Shown piece by piece: positions 49,381 through 59,691 of a DNA stretch of 64,000 bases. The notes below the pieces were generated by a model. The model saw only the letters and a program-made list of their open reading frames with translations, did not search any database and was not told the origin of the DNA. This DNA comes from Aliarcobacter sp. (lineage in GTDB: Bacteria; Campylobacterota; Campylobacteria; Campylobacterales; Arcobacteraceae). The position numbers and the translations under genes are program-made. Where the stretch lies: the NCBI GenBank assembly GCA_028688995.1, contig JAQTXB010000003.1:186001-250000 (forward strand), given 5' to 3'. Position 1 is the stretch's first letter, and each line of letters begins with the position of its first letter.

Positions 49381-49785
49381 ATGGATATTACAATAATTGG
49401 AACAGCCTTTTCACATTTAAAAACATCAATGGATATTGCAAAACTTATTAGCGATAGTGCTAGTTCTTTAAGTGAAGCAGAAACAAAATTGAAATTGGCA
49501 GAATTGATTAGTTCTTTAGCAGATTTAAAAATGGAATTAGCAGATATTAAAGTGGATTTAATTGGTAAAGATGATGTGATTAGAGAATTAAAGAATAAAA
49601 TTGAAGAAAAAGAATCCTTGCTTTTTGATGGTAAGTTTTATTTAAAAGAAGGTGATAAAATACCATTCTGCCCAACTTGTTGGGAATCAAATAAAAAAGC
49701 AATTCATTTAATATTTAAAAATTATCAATCTTTTGGAAAATGTCAAGAGTGTGAAGTATGTAAAACAAAATATTCTGTAGAATAA
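49381..49785 (+). CDS. hypothetical protein with C-terminal Cys-rich (zinc-ribbon-like) motif
   Basis: FCPTCWESNKKA...CQECEVCKTKYSVE. Confidence 0.7.
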   Translation: MDITIIGTAFSHLKTSMDIAKLISDSASSLSEAETKLKLAELISSLADLKMELADIKVDLIGKDDVIRELKNKIEEKESLLFDGKFYLKEGDKIPFCPTCWESNKKAIHLIFKNYQSFGKCQECEVCKTKYSVE

Positions 49786-49840
49786 TAAAGATAATAAATA
49801 GGTTTTGAAAATAGAGTTTTAGATTTTGAGTGAAGTTCAA

Positions 49841-49925
49841 GGAAAAGAGAGAATTTAAAGCGCAGCGTACTATAAGTACGTGAGCATTTAAATTATTGAT
49901 TTGACGCAGAAATTCGCCAAAAGAT
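49841..49925. repeat. intergenic palindromic element
   Basis: AATTTAAAGCGCAGCGTACTATAAGTACGTGAGCATTTAAATT: nested CGTACT/AGTACG and AATTTAAA/TTTAAATT arms. Confidence 0.6.
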
Positions 49926-49929
49926 GAAA

Positions 49930-51717
49930 TTATATTTTTAAAACTGCCATGAATGCTTCTTGAGGTACATTAACCTTTCCAATTGCTTTCATTCTTTTTT
50001 TACCAGCTTTTTGTTTTTCTAGTAATTTTCTTTTTCTTGTAATATCCCCACCGTAACATTTTGCAGTAACGTTTTTACCTGTTGATTTTACAGTTTCTCT
50101 TGCAATTACATTGTTTCCAATACTTGCTTGAATTGCTACTTCAAAAAGTTGTCTTGGAATTAGCTCTTTTAGGGCTTTGATAAATTCTCTTCCTTTTGTA
50201 AGTGCTTTATTTTCAGGTACGATAATTGAAAGTGCATCGACAACTTCACCAGCAACTTTAATATCAAGTTTTTGTAAAACACCTGGTCTAAATCCAATTG
50301 GTTCATAATCAAAAGAAGCATAACCTTTTGTTGTTGATTTTAATTTATCATAAAAATCCATTACAATTTCATTCATTGGAATATCATAATCAAGTAAAAC
50401 TCTTTTTCCAATATAATCCATTTTATTTTGTACAGCTCTTTTGTCATTTAGAAGTTTGATAACATTTCCCAAAAATTCATCAGGCACTAAAATTGTAGCT
50501 TTTACATAAGGTTCAAAAATTGTATCTATGTAGTTTGGCGCTGGTAATTCACTTGGATTTTGAATCGAAATTCTTGTTCCATCAGTTTTTAAAATTTCAT
50601 AAATAACAGTTGGTGCAGTTGCAATTAAATCTAAGTCAAATTCACGTTCTAGTCTTTCTTTGATTACTTCCATATGAAGCATTCCTAAAAATCCTGTTCT
50701 AAATCCACTTCCAAGAGCAGCTGAACTTTCTGGTTCAAATGAGATTGAACTATCGTTTAATTGAAGTTTATTTAATGCATCTCTTAAATCTTCAAATTTA
50801 TCTGTTTCAATTGGATAAATTCCTGCAAATACAAATGGTTTTGCTGGTTCAAATCCATCAATAACTTCAGCAGTTGGTTTTTTTGCATCAGTTATCGTAT
50901 CACCAACGGCAATACTATTTACAGTTTTAAGTCCTAAAACAACGATTCCAATTTCACCTGTTTCAATAACATCAGTTTTTGTTGGTTTTCTAGGATGTGG
51001 ATACATTAAACTAAGAACTTGATGTTCCTCTTTTGTATTCATCATTCTAAGCATTTGACCTTTTTTGATACTTCCATCATAAACTCTAACAAGTGCTAAT
51101 GCTCCTAAATAGTTATCAAACCAAGAGTCATAAATTAAAGCTTTTGTTGGGGCATCTGTATCACCAACTGGTGAAGGAACTCTATCAACGATAGCATCAA
51201 TTAAAGCTTTTACACCTTGACCTGTTTTTGCACTAATTAAGTTGCTTTCTGTACAATCAATTCCAATAGCTTCTTCAACTTCTTCTAAAACTCTATCTGG
51301 ATCTGCACTTGGTAAATCAATTTTATTTACAACAGGAAGAATCTCTAAGTCATTTTCCATTGCAATATAAACATTTGCAATAGTCTGCGCTTCAACACCT
51401 TGTGTTGCATCAATAATTAAAAGTGCACCATCTGAAGATGCAAGTGAACGGCTTACTTCATAAGAGAAGTCAACATGGCCTGGAGTATCAATCAGATTTA
51501 AAATATAAGCTTGTCCATCTTTTACATAATTAAGTCTTACACTTTGAGCCTTAATTGTAATCCCTCTTTCTTGTTCAATGTCCATTGTATCCATCATTTG
51601 TGCAGATAAATCTCTTTCTGCTACAGCTCCACACTCTTGAATAATTCTATCGGCAAGTGTTGATTTTCCATGGTCAATATGAGCAATAATACTAAAGTTT
51701 CTAATATTTTTTTGCAA
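49930..51717 (-). CDS. lepA: elongation factor 4
   Basis: [36 protein letters not shown]-terminal [14 protein letters not shown]. Confidence 0.97.
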   Translation of the reverse strand: MQKNIRNFSIIAHIDHGKSTLADRIIQECGAVAERDLSAQMMDTMDIEQERGITIKAQSVRLNYVKDGQAYILNLIDTPGHVDFSYEVSRSLASSDGALLIIDATQGVEAQTIANVYIAMENDLEILPVVNKIDLPSADPDRVLEEVEEAIGIDCTESNLISAKTGQGVKALIDAIVDRVPSPVGDTDAPTKALIYDSWFDNYLGALALVRVYDGSIKKGQMLRMMNTKEEHQVLSLMYPHPRKPTKTDVIETGEIGIVVLGLKTVNSIAVGDTITDAKKPTAEVIDGFEPAKPFVFAGIYPIETDKFEDLRDALNKLQLNDSSISFEPESSAALGSGFRTGFLGMLHMEVIKERLEREFDLDLIATAPTVIYEILKTDGTRISIQNPSELPAPNYIDTIFEPYVKATILVPDEFLGNVIKLLNDKRAVQNKMDYIGKRVLLDYDIPMNEIVMDFYDKLKSTTKGYASFDYEPIGFRPGVLQKLDIKVAGEVVDALSIIVPENKALTKGREFIKALKELIPRQLFEVAIQASIGNNVIARETVKSTGKNVTAKCYGGDITRKRKLLEKQKAGKKRMKAIGKVNVPQEAFMAVLKI

Positions 51718-51822
51718 GGGTTATTCCTATCATTTGTTATTGTTTTATTTATTATATCGCGATTGTATCTAAAGTTATGTAAGTTTATAGTTAAATGGGA
51801 ATTTGTAGAAATTTTATAAAAA

Positions 51823-51850
51823 AAGATTTAGAGTTTTAACTCTAAATCTT
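51823..51850 (-). terminator. terminator of the OmpA-family gene at 51859
   Basis: AAGATTTAGAGT-TTTA-ACTCTAAATCTT, T-rich on the minus-strand 3' side. Confidence 0.75.
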
Positions 51851-51858
51851 AGGAGTGA

Positions 51859-52917
51859 TTATTGATTTAATAAAGCTGTTACTCTTCGATTAAGAGATTT
51901 TCCTTGTTCATTTTCATTTGTAGCAATTGGTTGAGTTTCACCATAACCTATCGCTTTTAATCTTGTCGAGTTAATATTGTATTTTTTTAAAGCATTAACT
52001 ACTGAAATTGCTCTTCTATCTGATAATGTTTGGTTATATGAATCACTTCCTTTTGAATCTGTATGTGCTTCAATCACCGCTGTTAGATTTTTATTATTTT
52101 GCATAATTTTTGCAAATGTTGCAAGTTTTTCATTGTAAGTATTTTTAATTTCTGATGAGTTATTATCAAAATTAATATTTAGATTAATAGTTTCAACACA
52201 ACCATCAGTATTTACTTTTACACCTTTTGTAGTGTTAGGACATTTATCTAATTTATTTATAACACCATCTTGGTCATCATCTTCTGGTGAAACTAAAGTT
52301 TTCTCAACTTTTGGAGCAAGAATTTCTTTTTTTTCTTCATTTACAATAGGAACAGTTGCTTTAATATCATCACTATATTTTTTTCCTAAAGGCATAGCTA
52401 AACCTAATGTATACATTAGGTCATTTTCATTATTTTGTGTTGCTATTAAATGTCTTACATCACTTTTTACAGAAATTCCATAATAAGGAATATCATATCT
52501 TAATCCTAAACCATAATTTAAGATAGCTGAATCTTTGTGTTCAAAGGCTTCATGTGTAACATCTTGATAACCAAGACCAGCTAATGCGTAAGCTGAAAGT
52601 TTTTCATTTAAAGGGAAGTTTTTTACAGCATTTAAAAATAGTCTATTTACATGAGTACTTCCAGTTGAATCTTTATATTTAAGATTATCACTTCGTAGAT
52701 AAGCAACTTCAATTTGATCAATAAAAGTATCATCTAAATTTTTACCAAGAGAAATTCCAGCATTAAAATAATTTTTATCATCTAAACCTGCTTTGCTATC
52801 TGTTAAAATACCTGCTGCAAAAGGAGTGATTTCATAACTATATTCTTTACTTGGATTACTAGCAGCAAATAATATCATAGTGGATAATAGGGAACTTACT
52901 AAAATTTTTTTCATCAT
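51859..52917 (-). CDS. OmpA family outer membrane protein, paralogue 1
   Basis: Signal peptide, beta-barrel, DDDQDGVINKLDKCPNTTKGVKVNTDGC, C-terminal EAHTDSKGSDSYNQTLSDRRAISVVNAL. Confidence 0.9.
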   Translation of the reverse strand: MMKKILVSSLLSTMILFAASNPSKEYSYEITPFAAGILTDSKAGLDDKNYFNAGISLGKNLDDTFIDQIEVAYLRSDNLKYKDSTGSTHVNRLFLNAVKNFPLNEKLSAYALAGLGYQDVTHEAFEHKDSAILNYGLGLRYDIPYYGISVKSDVRHLIATQNNENDLMYTLGLAMPLGKKYSDDIKATVPIVNEEKKEILAPKVEKTLVSPEDDDQDGVINKLDKCPNTTKGVKVNTDGCVETINLNINFDNNSSEIKNTYNEKLATFAKIMQNNKNLTAVIEAHTDSKGSDSYNQTLSDRRAISVVNALKKYNINSTRLKAIGYGETQPIATNENEQGKSLNRRVTALLNQ

Positions 52918-53006
52918 TTTTCCTTATAATAAATAATTTTATTTATTATAACATAAAAATAATTTAAATTATTAAATAAAACATATTATTTTATTTTGGA
53001 ATAAAA

Positions 53007-53036
53007 AAAAGGGTTGAGATTACTCTCAACCCTTTT
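53007..53036 (-). terminator. terminator of the OmpA-family gene at 53061
   Basis: AAAAGGGTTGAGA-TTAC-TCTCAACCCTTTT. Confidence 0.8.
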
Positions 53037-53060
53037 CAAAGAAAAATAATTTTAAAAAAA

Positions 53061-54083
53061 TTATTTAACCATTATAGCTTCAACTCTTCTGTTTTCAGCT
53101 CTACCTTCAGCAGTTGTATTTGTAGCAACTGGTTTAGTTTCACCATATCCAGTAGCAGTAATTTTTGAAGGATCAACTTTTAATGCTTTTAATGCTTCAA
53201 CAGTTGATGCAGCTCTTCTTTCTGATAATTTTTGATTATAAGCATCAGAACCAACAGAATCTGTGTGAGCAGCAATAGTTGCTTTTAATTTTGGATTAGC
53301 TTTCATCATGTTTGCAAATTCAACAATTCTAGTATTGTAAGAATCTTTAATTACTGATTTATCAGTATCAAAATTGATATTTAAGTTTACTAAAGTCATA
53401 CATCCAACAGAGTCAACTTTTGCTTTAGCCATTGTATTTGGACATTCGTCTAATGAATCGATAACACCATCACCATCAGAATCTTTTGGAGCTTGTGCAA
53501 CTGGAGCTGGTTTAGCAACAACTGGAGCTGGAGCTTCAACAACTGGAGCTGGTTTAGAAACTTCACCAAATGGAATAGCAAATCCAACGTTATATAATAA
53601 GTTGTTATCTCCATGGTCTGCTTCAATTAAATGTCTAACATCAAATTTTAAAGCAAAATTATCAGCAACTTTATATTTTACACCCGCACCATATTCACCA
53701 AAGATACCATCTTGGTTTCCATTATCTTCAGTATCAAAAATTTCAACACCAGCACCAACTAATGTATATAAAGATACATCTGAAGTTAATTCATACTCTT
53801 TTACTAAGTTAGTGAAAATTCTTGTAATCCCAGTATCAGAATTTGTACCTTCATAGTCTACATCTTCAATTGATCTTAAAAAACCTAGTTCTACTTGATC
53901 AATAAAAGAGTCAAATTGATTAAAACCTAAACTTAATCCACCATTTGCATAATTTCTATCTAATCCTAAATTACCTTCAGTTAAAGCTCCACCAAATGTA
54001 GGAGTAATTTCATATTTGTAATTTGAGTTAGCAGCTAGCATCATAGTTGCACATGCAACAGTTGATAATAATATTTTTTTCAT
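53061..54083 (-). CDS. OmpA family outer membrane protein, paralogue 2
   Basis: Signal peptide, Pro/Ala/Val linker, DSDGDGVIDSLDECPNT, AAHTDSVGSDAYNQKLSERRAASTVEAL. Confidence 0.9.
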   Translation of the reverse strand: MKKILLSTVACATMMLAANSNYKYEITPTFGGALTEGNLGLDRNYANGGLSLGFNQFDSFIDQVELGFLRSIEDVDYEGTNSDTGITRIFTNLVKEYELTSDVSLYTLVGAGVEIFDTEDNGNQDGIFGEYGAGVKYKVADNFALKFDVRHLIEADHGDNNLLYNVGFAIPFGEVSKPAPVVEAPAPVVAKPAPVAQAPKDSDGDGVIDSLDECPNTMAKAKVDSVGCMTLVNLNINFDTDKSVIKDSYNTRIVEFANMMKANPKLKATIAAHTDSVGSDAYNQKLSERRAASTVEALKALKVDPSKITATGYGETKPVATNTTAEGRAENRRVEAIMVK

Positions 54084-54141
54084 TGTTTTTCCTTTTTATT
54101 AAATAATCACGCGAATTATACCAAAATTTTGCTAATTTGCA

Positions 54142-55074
54142 TCACGCAGTAAAAATAGAATTAACAGATTCATTATTGTGAATTCTTCTAATAGCTTCAC
54201 CAATCATAGTTGAGGCTGTTAATACTGTTATCTTTTTAGCATCTTTTCGTGTAGGAATTGTGTCTGAAATAACTAATTCATCCAATTCACCTTTCTCAAT
54301 TCTTTCATATGCAGGTCCACTTAAAACTCCATGAGTACAACATGCCATTACAGAATTTGCACCTTTTTTCTTTAAAACTTCAGCAGCTTTTACTAATGTT
54401 CCAGCAGTATCAACCATATCATCTACTAAAATAACATCTTTACCTTTTACTTCACCAATGATATTCATAACTTCAGAAACATTTGCTTTTTCTCTTTTTT
54501 TATCAACTATAACTAAATCATAACCTAGTTTATCAGCATAAGATCTAGCACGTGTTACTCCACCAATATCAGGACTTGCAATGATTGGATTAGCTAAGTT
54601 TTTAGATTTAATATAATTTTTGAATAAAATAGATCCAAATAAATTATCTGCTGGAATATTAAAAAAACCTTGAATTTGAGCTGCATGTAAATCAATAGTT
54701 ACAACTCTTGAAATACCAGCCTTTTCTAAAATATCAGCAACTAATTTTGCAGTTATTGGAACTCTTGGTGCTGCTTTTCTATCTTGTCTTGCATATCCAT
54801 AATATGGAATAACTGCAGAGATTGTTTTTGCACTTGATCTTTTTAGTGCATCAACCATAATTAATAGTTCCATTAAATTGTCATTTGTTGGAGCGCAAGT
54901 TGGTTGAATTATAAATACATCTTGACCTCTTACACTTTCTGTAATTTGAACAGAGATTTCTCCATCACTAAATTTATTAAGTGTTGCATTTGATACATTC
55001 ATACCTAAATATTCCGCTACTTTTACTGCAAATTCAGGATTAGCTGAACCACTAAAAAGTTTAAATGTTGACAT
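54142..55074 (-). CDS. prs: ribose-phosphate pyrophosphokinase
   Basis: FSDGEISVQITESVRGQDVFI, YYGYARQDRK, VDDMVDTAGTLVKAAEVL. Confidence 0.96.
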   Translation of the reverse strand: MSTFKLFSGSANPEFAVKVAEYLGMNVSNATLNKFSDGEISVQITESVRGQDVFIIQPTCAPTNDNLMELLIMVDALKRSSAKTISAVIPYYGYARQDRKAAPRVPITAKLVADILEKAGISRVVTIDLHAAQIQGFFNIPADNLFGSILFKNYIKSKNLANPIIASPDIGGVTRARSYADKLGYDLVIVDKKREKANVSEVMNIIGEVKGKDVILVDDMVDTAGTLVKAAEVLKKKGANSVMACCTHGVLSGPAYERIEKGELDELVISDTIPTRKDAKKITVLTASTMIGEAIRRIHNNESVNSIFTA

Positions 55075-55161
55075 AAAAATTCCTTACATTTTATTGATTT
55101 CGAATATTATCTAAAGTGTACTTAATGAATATTAAGTTAATCATAAATTAATATAAATATT

Positions 55162-55180
55162 ATTATAATAATGATTATCA
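55162..55180. promoter_or_regulatory. candidate Fur box-like sequence
   Basis: ATTATAATAATGATTATCA; core ATAATGATTATCA close to the classical GATAATGATAATCATTATC. Confidence 0.3.
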
Positions 55181-55353
55181 ATAAAATTTTTAAAAAAGTA
55201 AGCAGATTGTATTTTAAATTATGTATATAAAATATACAGTATGCTTGTTTATTTTGAATTTTGTTGATGTTATAATTCTATTGTTCTTCTAAAATGAAAA
55301 ACTATTAACGCGATGATAGTGATTCAAAATATATTTATTTACAAGGAAAAAAA

Positions 55354-56460
55354 ATGAAAAATCTATTAACAGGTAAGACATTAAGCTTAGCAGCTTGTGG
55401 ATTATTATTAAGCACATCTATGGCTTTTGGAGCGAATACAATCGATTCAGCATTTAAAGAAGGTAAAGTTTCAGGAAGTGTAGCTCTATATGGTGAAAAA
55501 CATGACAACAAAAATGGAAATTTAGATTCTGGTTTTGGAAATGGTAATGCTACTGTAGCTTATGAAACTGCATCATTTTATGGATTAAGTGCAAAAGCTG
55601 AATTTAAAGGAAATCTTTATTTAGGTGAAATTGAAAAAGCTGATCATGATAATGCTTATACAAATAACTCTTTAATGACAGAAGCATATATTAAATATGC
55701 AATGGATGGTTTTTCATTAACTGCTGGTAGACAAGCTATTGATTTAGAATGGTTAGGTGATTACAATGAGGCTGTAGTTGCTGCTATAACTGCAATTCCT
55801 GATACAACAGTTGTTATAGGATGGGCGGATAGACAAGCTGAATCTGGAATTGATTTAAGTGAAGATTTTACTGATCTTAATGGAAACAAAGGTGCATATG
55901 TGCTAGATGTTAAATATGCAGGTTTACAAGGTGTAGAATTTAACCCTTATGCATATTCAGCTCCAGAAGTTGCTGATTGGTATGGATTAAAAACAACATT
56001 TACAGCTGATTATTTTGGTGCAATTGCACATTATGCTGTATCAGATGAAGATACACAAACTGATGGATCAATTGGACATGTTGAGTTAAATACAACTTTA
56101 GCAGGAATTTCTGGTGCTGTTGGTTATATTAAAACTGATAAAGATGTTGGAGCTGGAAGTATGACTGTAGCTGGTGATAATATCTCTCCATTTGATACAG
56201 GACTTAATACATATTCTGCAGATGCAAAAACAGTGTATGGTTCTTTAGGATATACAATTGTAGATGTTGAATTAGGTGCATTATATGGTGAAACTAAATT
56301 TGGTACAGATTATAAAGAGAAAGAGTTAAATTTAACTGCTTCTTATCCAATTACTGAGTCTTTAGCTACTTCTGTTTTATATGGAGAAGTTAATGCAGAT
56401 GAAGCAAATGGAGATTCTGACGATAACTATGTATTAGCAAGTGTAGAATATACATTCTAA
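55354..56460 (+). CDS. outer-membrane porin (major outer membrane protein-like)
   Basis: Signal peptide, GRQAIDLEWLGDYNEA, terminal VEYTF. Confidence 0.85.
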   Translation: MKNLLTGKTLSLAACGLLLSTSMAFGANTIDSAFKEGKVSGSVALYGEKHDNKNGNLDSGFGNGNATVAYETASFYGLSAKAEFKGNLYLGEIEKADHDNAYTNNSLMTEAYIKYAMDGFSLTAGRQAIDLEWLGDYNEAVVAAITAIPDTTVVIGWADRQAESGIDLSEDFTDLNGNKGAYVLDVKYAGLQGVEFNPYAYSAPEVADWYGLKTTFTADYFGAIAHYAVSDEDTQTDGSIGHVELNTTLAGISGAVGYIKTDKDVGAGSMTVAGDNISPFDTGLNTYSADAKTVYGSLGYTIVDVELGALYGETKFGTDYKEKELNLTASYPITESLATSVLYGEVNADEANGDSDDNYVLASVEYTF

Positions 56461-56497
56461 TATAAACATAATTTAGGAGTTAACTCCTAAATTATAA

Positions 56498-56529
56498 AAC
56501 TAAATAAATCTTTTCAGATTTATTTAGTT
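56498..56529. terminator. hairpin between convergent porin and mnmA
   Basis: AACTAAATAAATCT-TTTC-AGATTTATTTAGTT; preceded by a second palindrome ATTTAGGAGTTAACTCCTAAAT at 56471-56492. Confidence 0.65.
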
Positions 56530-57554
56530 GACTCTATCCAAGCACTTCCAATTACTTTTTGTCCATCATAAAATACAGCTAATTGTCCAGCCGCAACTCC
56601 AAAAGCAGATTCTTTTAAAGTTATATAAGCTTTTCCATTTTCTATTTTTACATCACATGGTGTTGATGTTGATCTATATCTTAGTTTTACAGTACATGAA
56701 AATTCTGTATCATCAATAAACATATTTAAATCTTTTGCAATAACTTCATTTACTTCTAATGCTTCTTTTTTACCTACAACAATAGTATTATCTTTTGGAT
56801 TTAATTTTGTAACAAAATGTGGATCATGAGCTCCATGAACTGTAAATCCTCTTCTTTTTCCTATTGTGTAGTGTGCATAACCTTTATGTTCACCTACAAT
56901 ATTTCCATTTTCATCTAAAACATTTCCAGGCATATCAATATTTGCATGTCTTTTTACAACATCTGTATAAACTGTTTCAACAAAACAAATTTCTTGAGAT
57001 TCACTTTTTTCTGTAATTCTTTTATATGCAGAATCCAATTCAGCACCAAATTTTACAATATCTTCTTTTTTATAAGTACTAAGAGGAAACATCATATATG
57101 GAAGAGCTTCTTTATCTACTTGAGATAAAAAATAGCTTTGATCTTTTGTTTTATCATCAGCTTCATAGAAGAATTTACCGTCAGTTTTTGCATAGTGTCC
57201 AGTTGCTAAAAAATTAGCTCCATGTTCTTGAGCAAACTTTAACATAGCACCAAATTTAATTTGTTTATTACATTTAACACAAGGGTTTGGAGTTGTTCCT
57301 TGTAAATAAGAATCTACAAAATAGTCATAAATTTCAGCTGTAAATTTATCAGCTAAATCTAATATATGATATTTAATATTTAAAAACTTAGCTACATCTT
57401 CTATATAACCTAAATTTCTCTCGTGATAACCATCAGTTCTATTATGAAGTTTTAAGTAAACACCCTCAACTTCATATCCATCTTTTTGTAGCATATAAGC
57501 AGTTACTGAAGAATCAATCCCACCACTCATACCAACCATTACTTTTTTTTGCAT
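56520..57554 (-). CDS. mnmA: tRNA 2-thiouridine(34) synthase
   Basis: VMVGMSGGIDSSVTAYML, TPNPCVKCNKQIKFG, SQEICFVE. Confidence 0.95.
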   Translation of the reverse strand: MQKKVMVGMSGGIDSSVTAYMLQKDGYEVEGVYLKLHNRTDGYHERNLGYIEDVAKFLNIKYHILDLADKFTAEIYDYFVDSYLQGTTPNPCVKCNKQIKFGAMLKFAQEHGANFLATGHYAKTDGKFFYEADDKTKDQSYFLSQVDKEALPYMMFPLSTYKKEDIVKFGAELDSAYKRITEKSESQEICFVETVYTDVVKRHANIDMPGNVLDENGNIVGEHKGYAHYTIGKRRGFTVHGAHDPHFVTKLNPKDNTIVVGKKEALEVNEVIAKDLNMFIDDTEFSCTVKLRYRSTSTPCDVKIENGKAYITLKESAFGVAAGQLAVFYDGQKVIGSAWIESTK

Positions 57555-57556
57555 TG

Positions 57557-58033
57557 TTACATCCTTTTTAAAGGAATAATCACTGACTCTCTATTTGCCC
57601 AATTTTTGTGAGGAATAATTAAATTTTCTGTATTTATTTTTTTATTATCAAAAAATATTATATCTATATCCAAGGTTCTAGGCGCATCTTGAAAGGATCG
57701 CTTTCTTCCGAATTTATTTTCATATCTTTGCATTGCTTTTAAAAAAGCATTAGGAGAAAGATTTGTTTTGAGCGAAATTATACCATTTAAAAAATCACTT
57801 TGCTCTAGGAATCCAAAGGGAGGATTTTGTAATAGTGGCGAAGTCATAAGTAAAGTAAATCTTGCATCTTTTTTTAAACATAAGATTAATTTATCAAATA
57901 TTCTTTTTGAATTTCCAATATTTCCCCCAATTCCAATGGTTACACTATATTTCTTTTTTGAAATAAGATTGAATTTTTTAGGAAAATTACTAGAATAAAA
58001 AAGTGTTAAAGTAGGGGATAATTTTTTTTTCAA
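57557..58033 (-). CDS. folK: 2-amino-4-hydroxy-6-hydroxymethyldihydropteridine pyrophosphokinase
   Basis: IGIGGNIGNSKRIFD, APRTLDIDIIFFDN, IIPHKNWANRESVIIPL. Confidence 0.9.
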   Translation of the reverse strand: MKKKLSPTLTLFYSSNFPKKFNLISKKKYSVTIGIGGNIGNSKRIFDKLILCLKKDARFTLLMTSPLLQNPPFGFLEQSDFLNGIISLKTNLSPNAFLKAMQRYENKFGRKRSFQDAPRTLDIDIIFFDNKKINTENLIIPHKNWANRESVIIPLKRM

Positions 58034-58106
58034 ATTTCTCTCTTTTTGAGCAAAAAAATAAACCTGATAAAATAAATCAAGATTTATTTTTTACTATTTT
58101 TTTGTT

Positions 58107-59132
58107 TTATAGGATTATTGCTTTCCCATTTTGCATTACAACTGTATCTTCAATTCTAACACCAAATTCATCTGGGAGATAGATACCTGGTTCTATTGTA
58201 AATACCATATTATCCTCAATTATAACATCTGATTTAGAATTAATAACTGGAAACTCATGAATATCAAGTCCTACCCCGTGACCAGTGCTGTGAACAAAAT
58301 ATTTTCCATATCCAGACTTATCAATTACATCCCTAGTTAATTTGTCAATTTGAGATGCTTTCATTCCAACTCTTGCTTTTTCAATTGCATTTAGTTGAGC
58401 TTTTAAAACAATATCGTATACTTTTTGATGTTTTTCATTTTTGAATTTTTGCTCTCTTTTAAAATTAAAATTCTCAAAATCAACATGACTTGTACAAGTT
58501 CTATCAGAACAATATCTTTTATATTTAATTCCTGCATCAACTAACAATAAATCATGTAGTTTTAATTTTTTTGAAGTAGGCAGTGCATGGGGTTTTGCAG
58601 CATTTTCATTTATTGCAACAATTGGTTCAAAAGAGATATTAAGTTTACCTATTTGACTCATTTTTTCAAATGCTTTAAAATATAAAAATTGTTCAGTTTG
58701 ATTAAAACCATTTTTTCTAATGAATTTTGCTAACTCTTTAAAACCCTCACGTCCAGCAACGGCGGCTTTTTTTAATAAGATAATCTCTTTATCGCTTTTT
58801 ATCACTCTTTTTAGTTTTGAGAAATTTGCTTTTGCAATAAATTGAGTTTTTAAAGCCTCTGTTAAATTTGTATATGTAGAATAAGTGAAATCATTTGGAT
58901 CAAAGACTATTTTTTTAATTTTATTTTTTCTTAGAATCTCTTTTGTTGTTTCTATTAAGTTTGATGATTGAACTACTTCACAATTTTTTGCATACTCTTT
59001 TGCTTCGATGATATATCTGGCATCTGTTATAAAATATTTTTCTTCACCAAGATTTAAAAAAATAACATTATCACAAGAAAATTTGCATTCAAAATATATT
59101 GCATTCTCATTTTGAAGAATAAAGTTTTTCAT
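58107..59132 (-). CDS. M24 family metallopeptidase (Xaa-Pro aminopeptidase-like)
   Basis: LLVDAGIKYKRYCSDRT, HSTGHGVGLDIHEFP, FTIEPGIYLPDEFGVRIEDT. Confidence 0.9.
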   Translation of the reverse strand: MKNFILQNENAIYFECKFSCDNVIFLNLGEEKYFITDARYIIEAKEYAKNCEVVQSSNLIETTKEILRKNKIKKIVFDPNDFTYSTYTNLTEALKTQFIAKANFSKLKRVIKSDKEIILLKKAAVAGREGFKELAKFIRKNGFNQTEQFLYFKAFEKMSQIGKLNISFEPIVAINENAAKPHALPTSKKLKLHDLLLVDAGIKYKRYCSDRTCTSHVDFENFNFKREQKFKNEKHQKVYDIVLKAQLNAIEKARVGMKASQIDKLTRDVIDKSGYGKYFVHSTGHGVGLDIHEFPVINSKSDVIIEDNMVFTIEPGIYLPDEFGVRIEDTVVMQNGKAIIL

Positions 59133-59208
59133 AAAAAGCCTTTAATTTGGTATTGTTTAACATAAATTTAATTATAATCTTACCTAAAATTTATAAAAGG
59201 AATATAAT

Positions 59209-59679
59209 ATGAAAATTGCCGTAATCCAAGGCCCAAACTTAAATATGTTAGGAATTAGAGAACAACACATTTATGGTTCAATGGGATTGGAACAAATTCA
59301 TGAACAATTAAAAGCAGCAGCTACTCAAAATGGGGTTGAAATAGAGTTTTTTCAATCAAATTTAGAAGGTGAAATTGTTGATAGAATTCAAGAGTGTTTA
59401 GGAACAGTTGATGGAATTATGATAAATCCAGCTGCTTATTCTCACACATCAATAGCTATAAAAGATGCTTTAAGTGCGGTATCTATGCCAGTAGTTGAAG
59501 TACATATTTCAAACATTTATAAAAGAGAAGAGTTTAGACAAAAATCAATAACTGCGGGTGCTTCAACAGGTGTTATTTCTGGATTTGGACCATTTGGTTA
59601 TCATATGGGTTTAATTGCTTTAATGCAAATAATTTCTGAAGTTAAAGCAATCTCTGAAGCTCAACAAAAAAATGCTTAA
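59209..59679 (+). CDS. aroQ: type II 3-dehydroquinate dehydratase
   Basis: [46 protein letters not shown]. Confidence 0.95.
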   Translation: MKIAVIQGPNLNMLGIREQHIYGSMGLEQIHEQLKAAATQNGVEIEFFQSNLEGEIVDRIQECLGTVDGIMINPAAYSHTSIAIKDALSAVSMPVVEVHISNIYKREEFRQKSITAGASTGVISGFGPFGYHMGLIALMQIISEVKAISEAQQKNA

Positions 59680-59691
59680 TAGCCAAAAATT

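Noticed and set aside
53374-53856. 160-aa plus-strand ORF within ompA paralogue
   Set aside because: Antisense shadow of an OmpA gene; composition reflects the reverse complement of the Pro/Ala linker.
55201-55240. AT-rich TATATAAAATATACA near the 55354 porin as a further QhpR-type site
   Set aside because: Lacks the TGTCG and ACWATA parts of the motif shared by the qhp promoters; likely just AT-rich promoter DNA.
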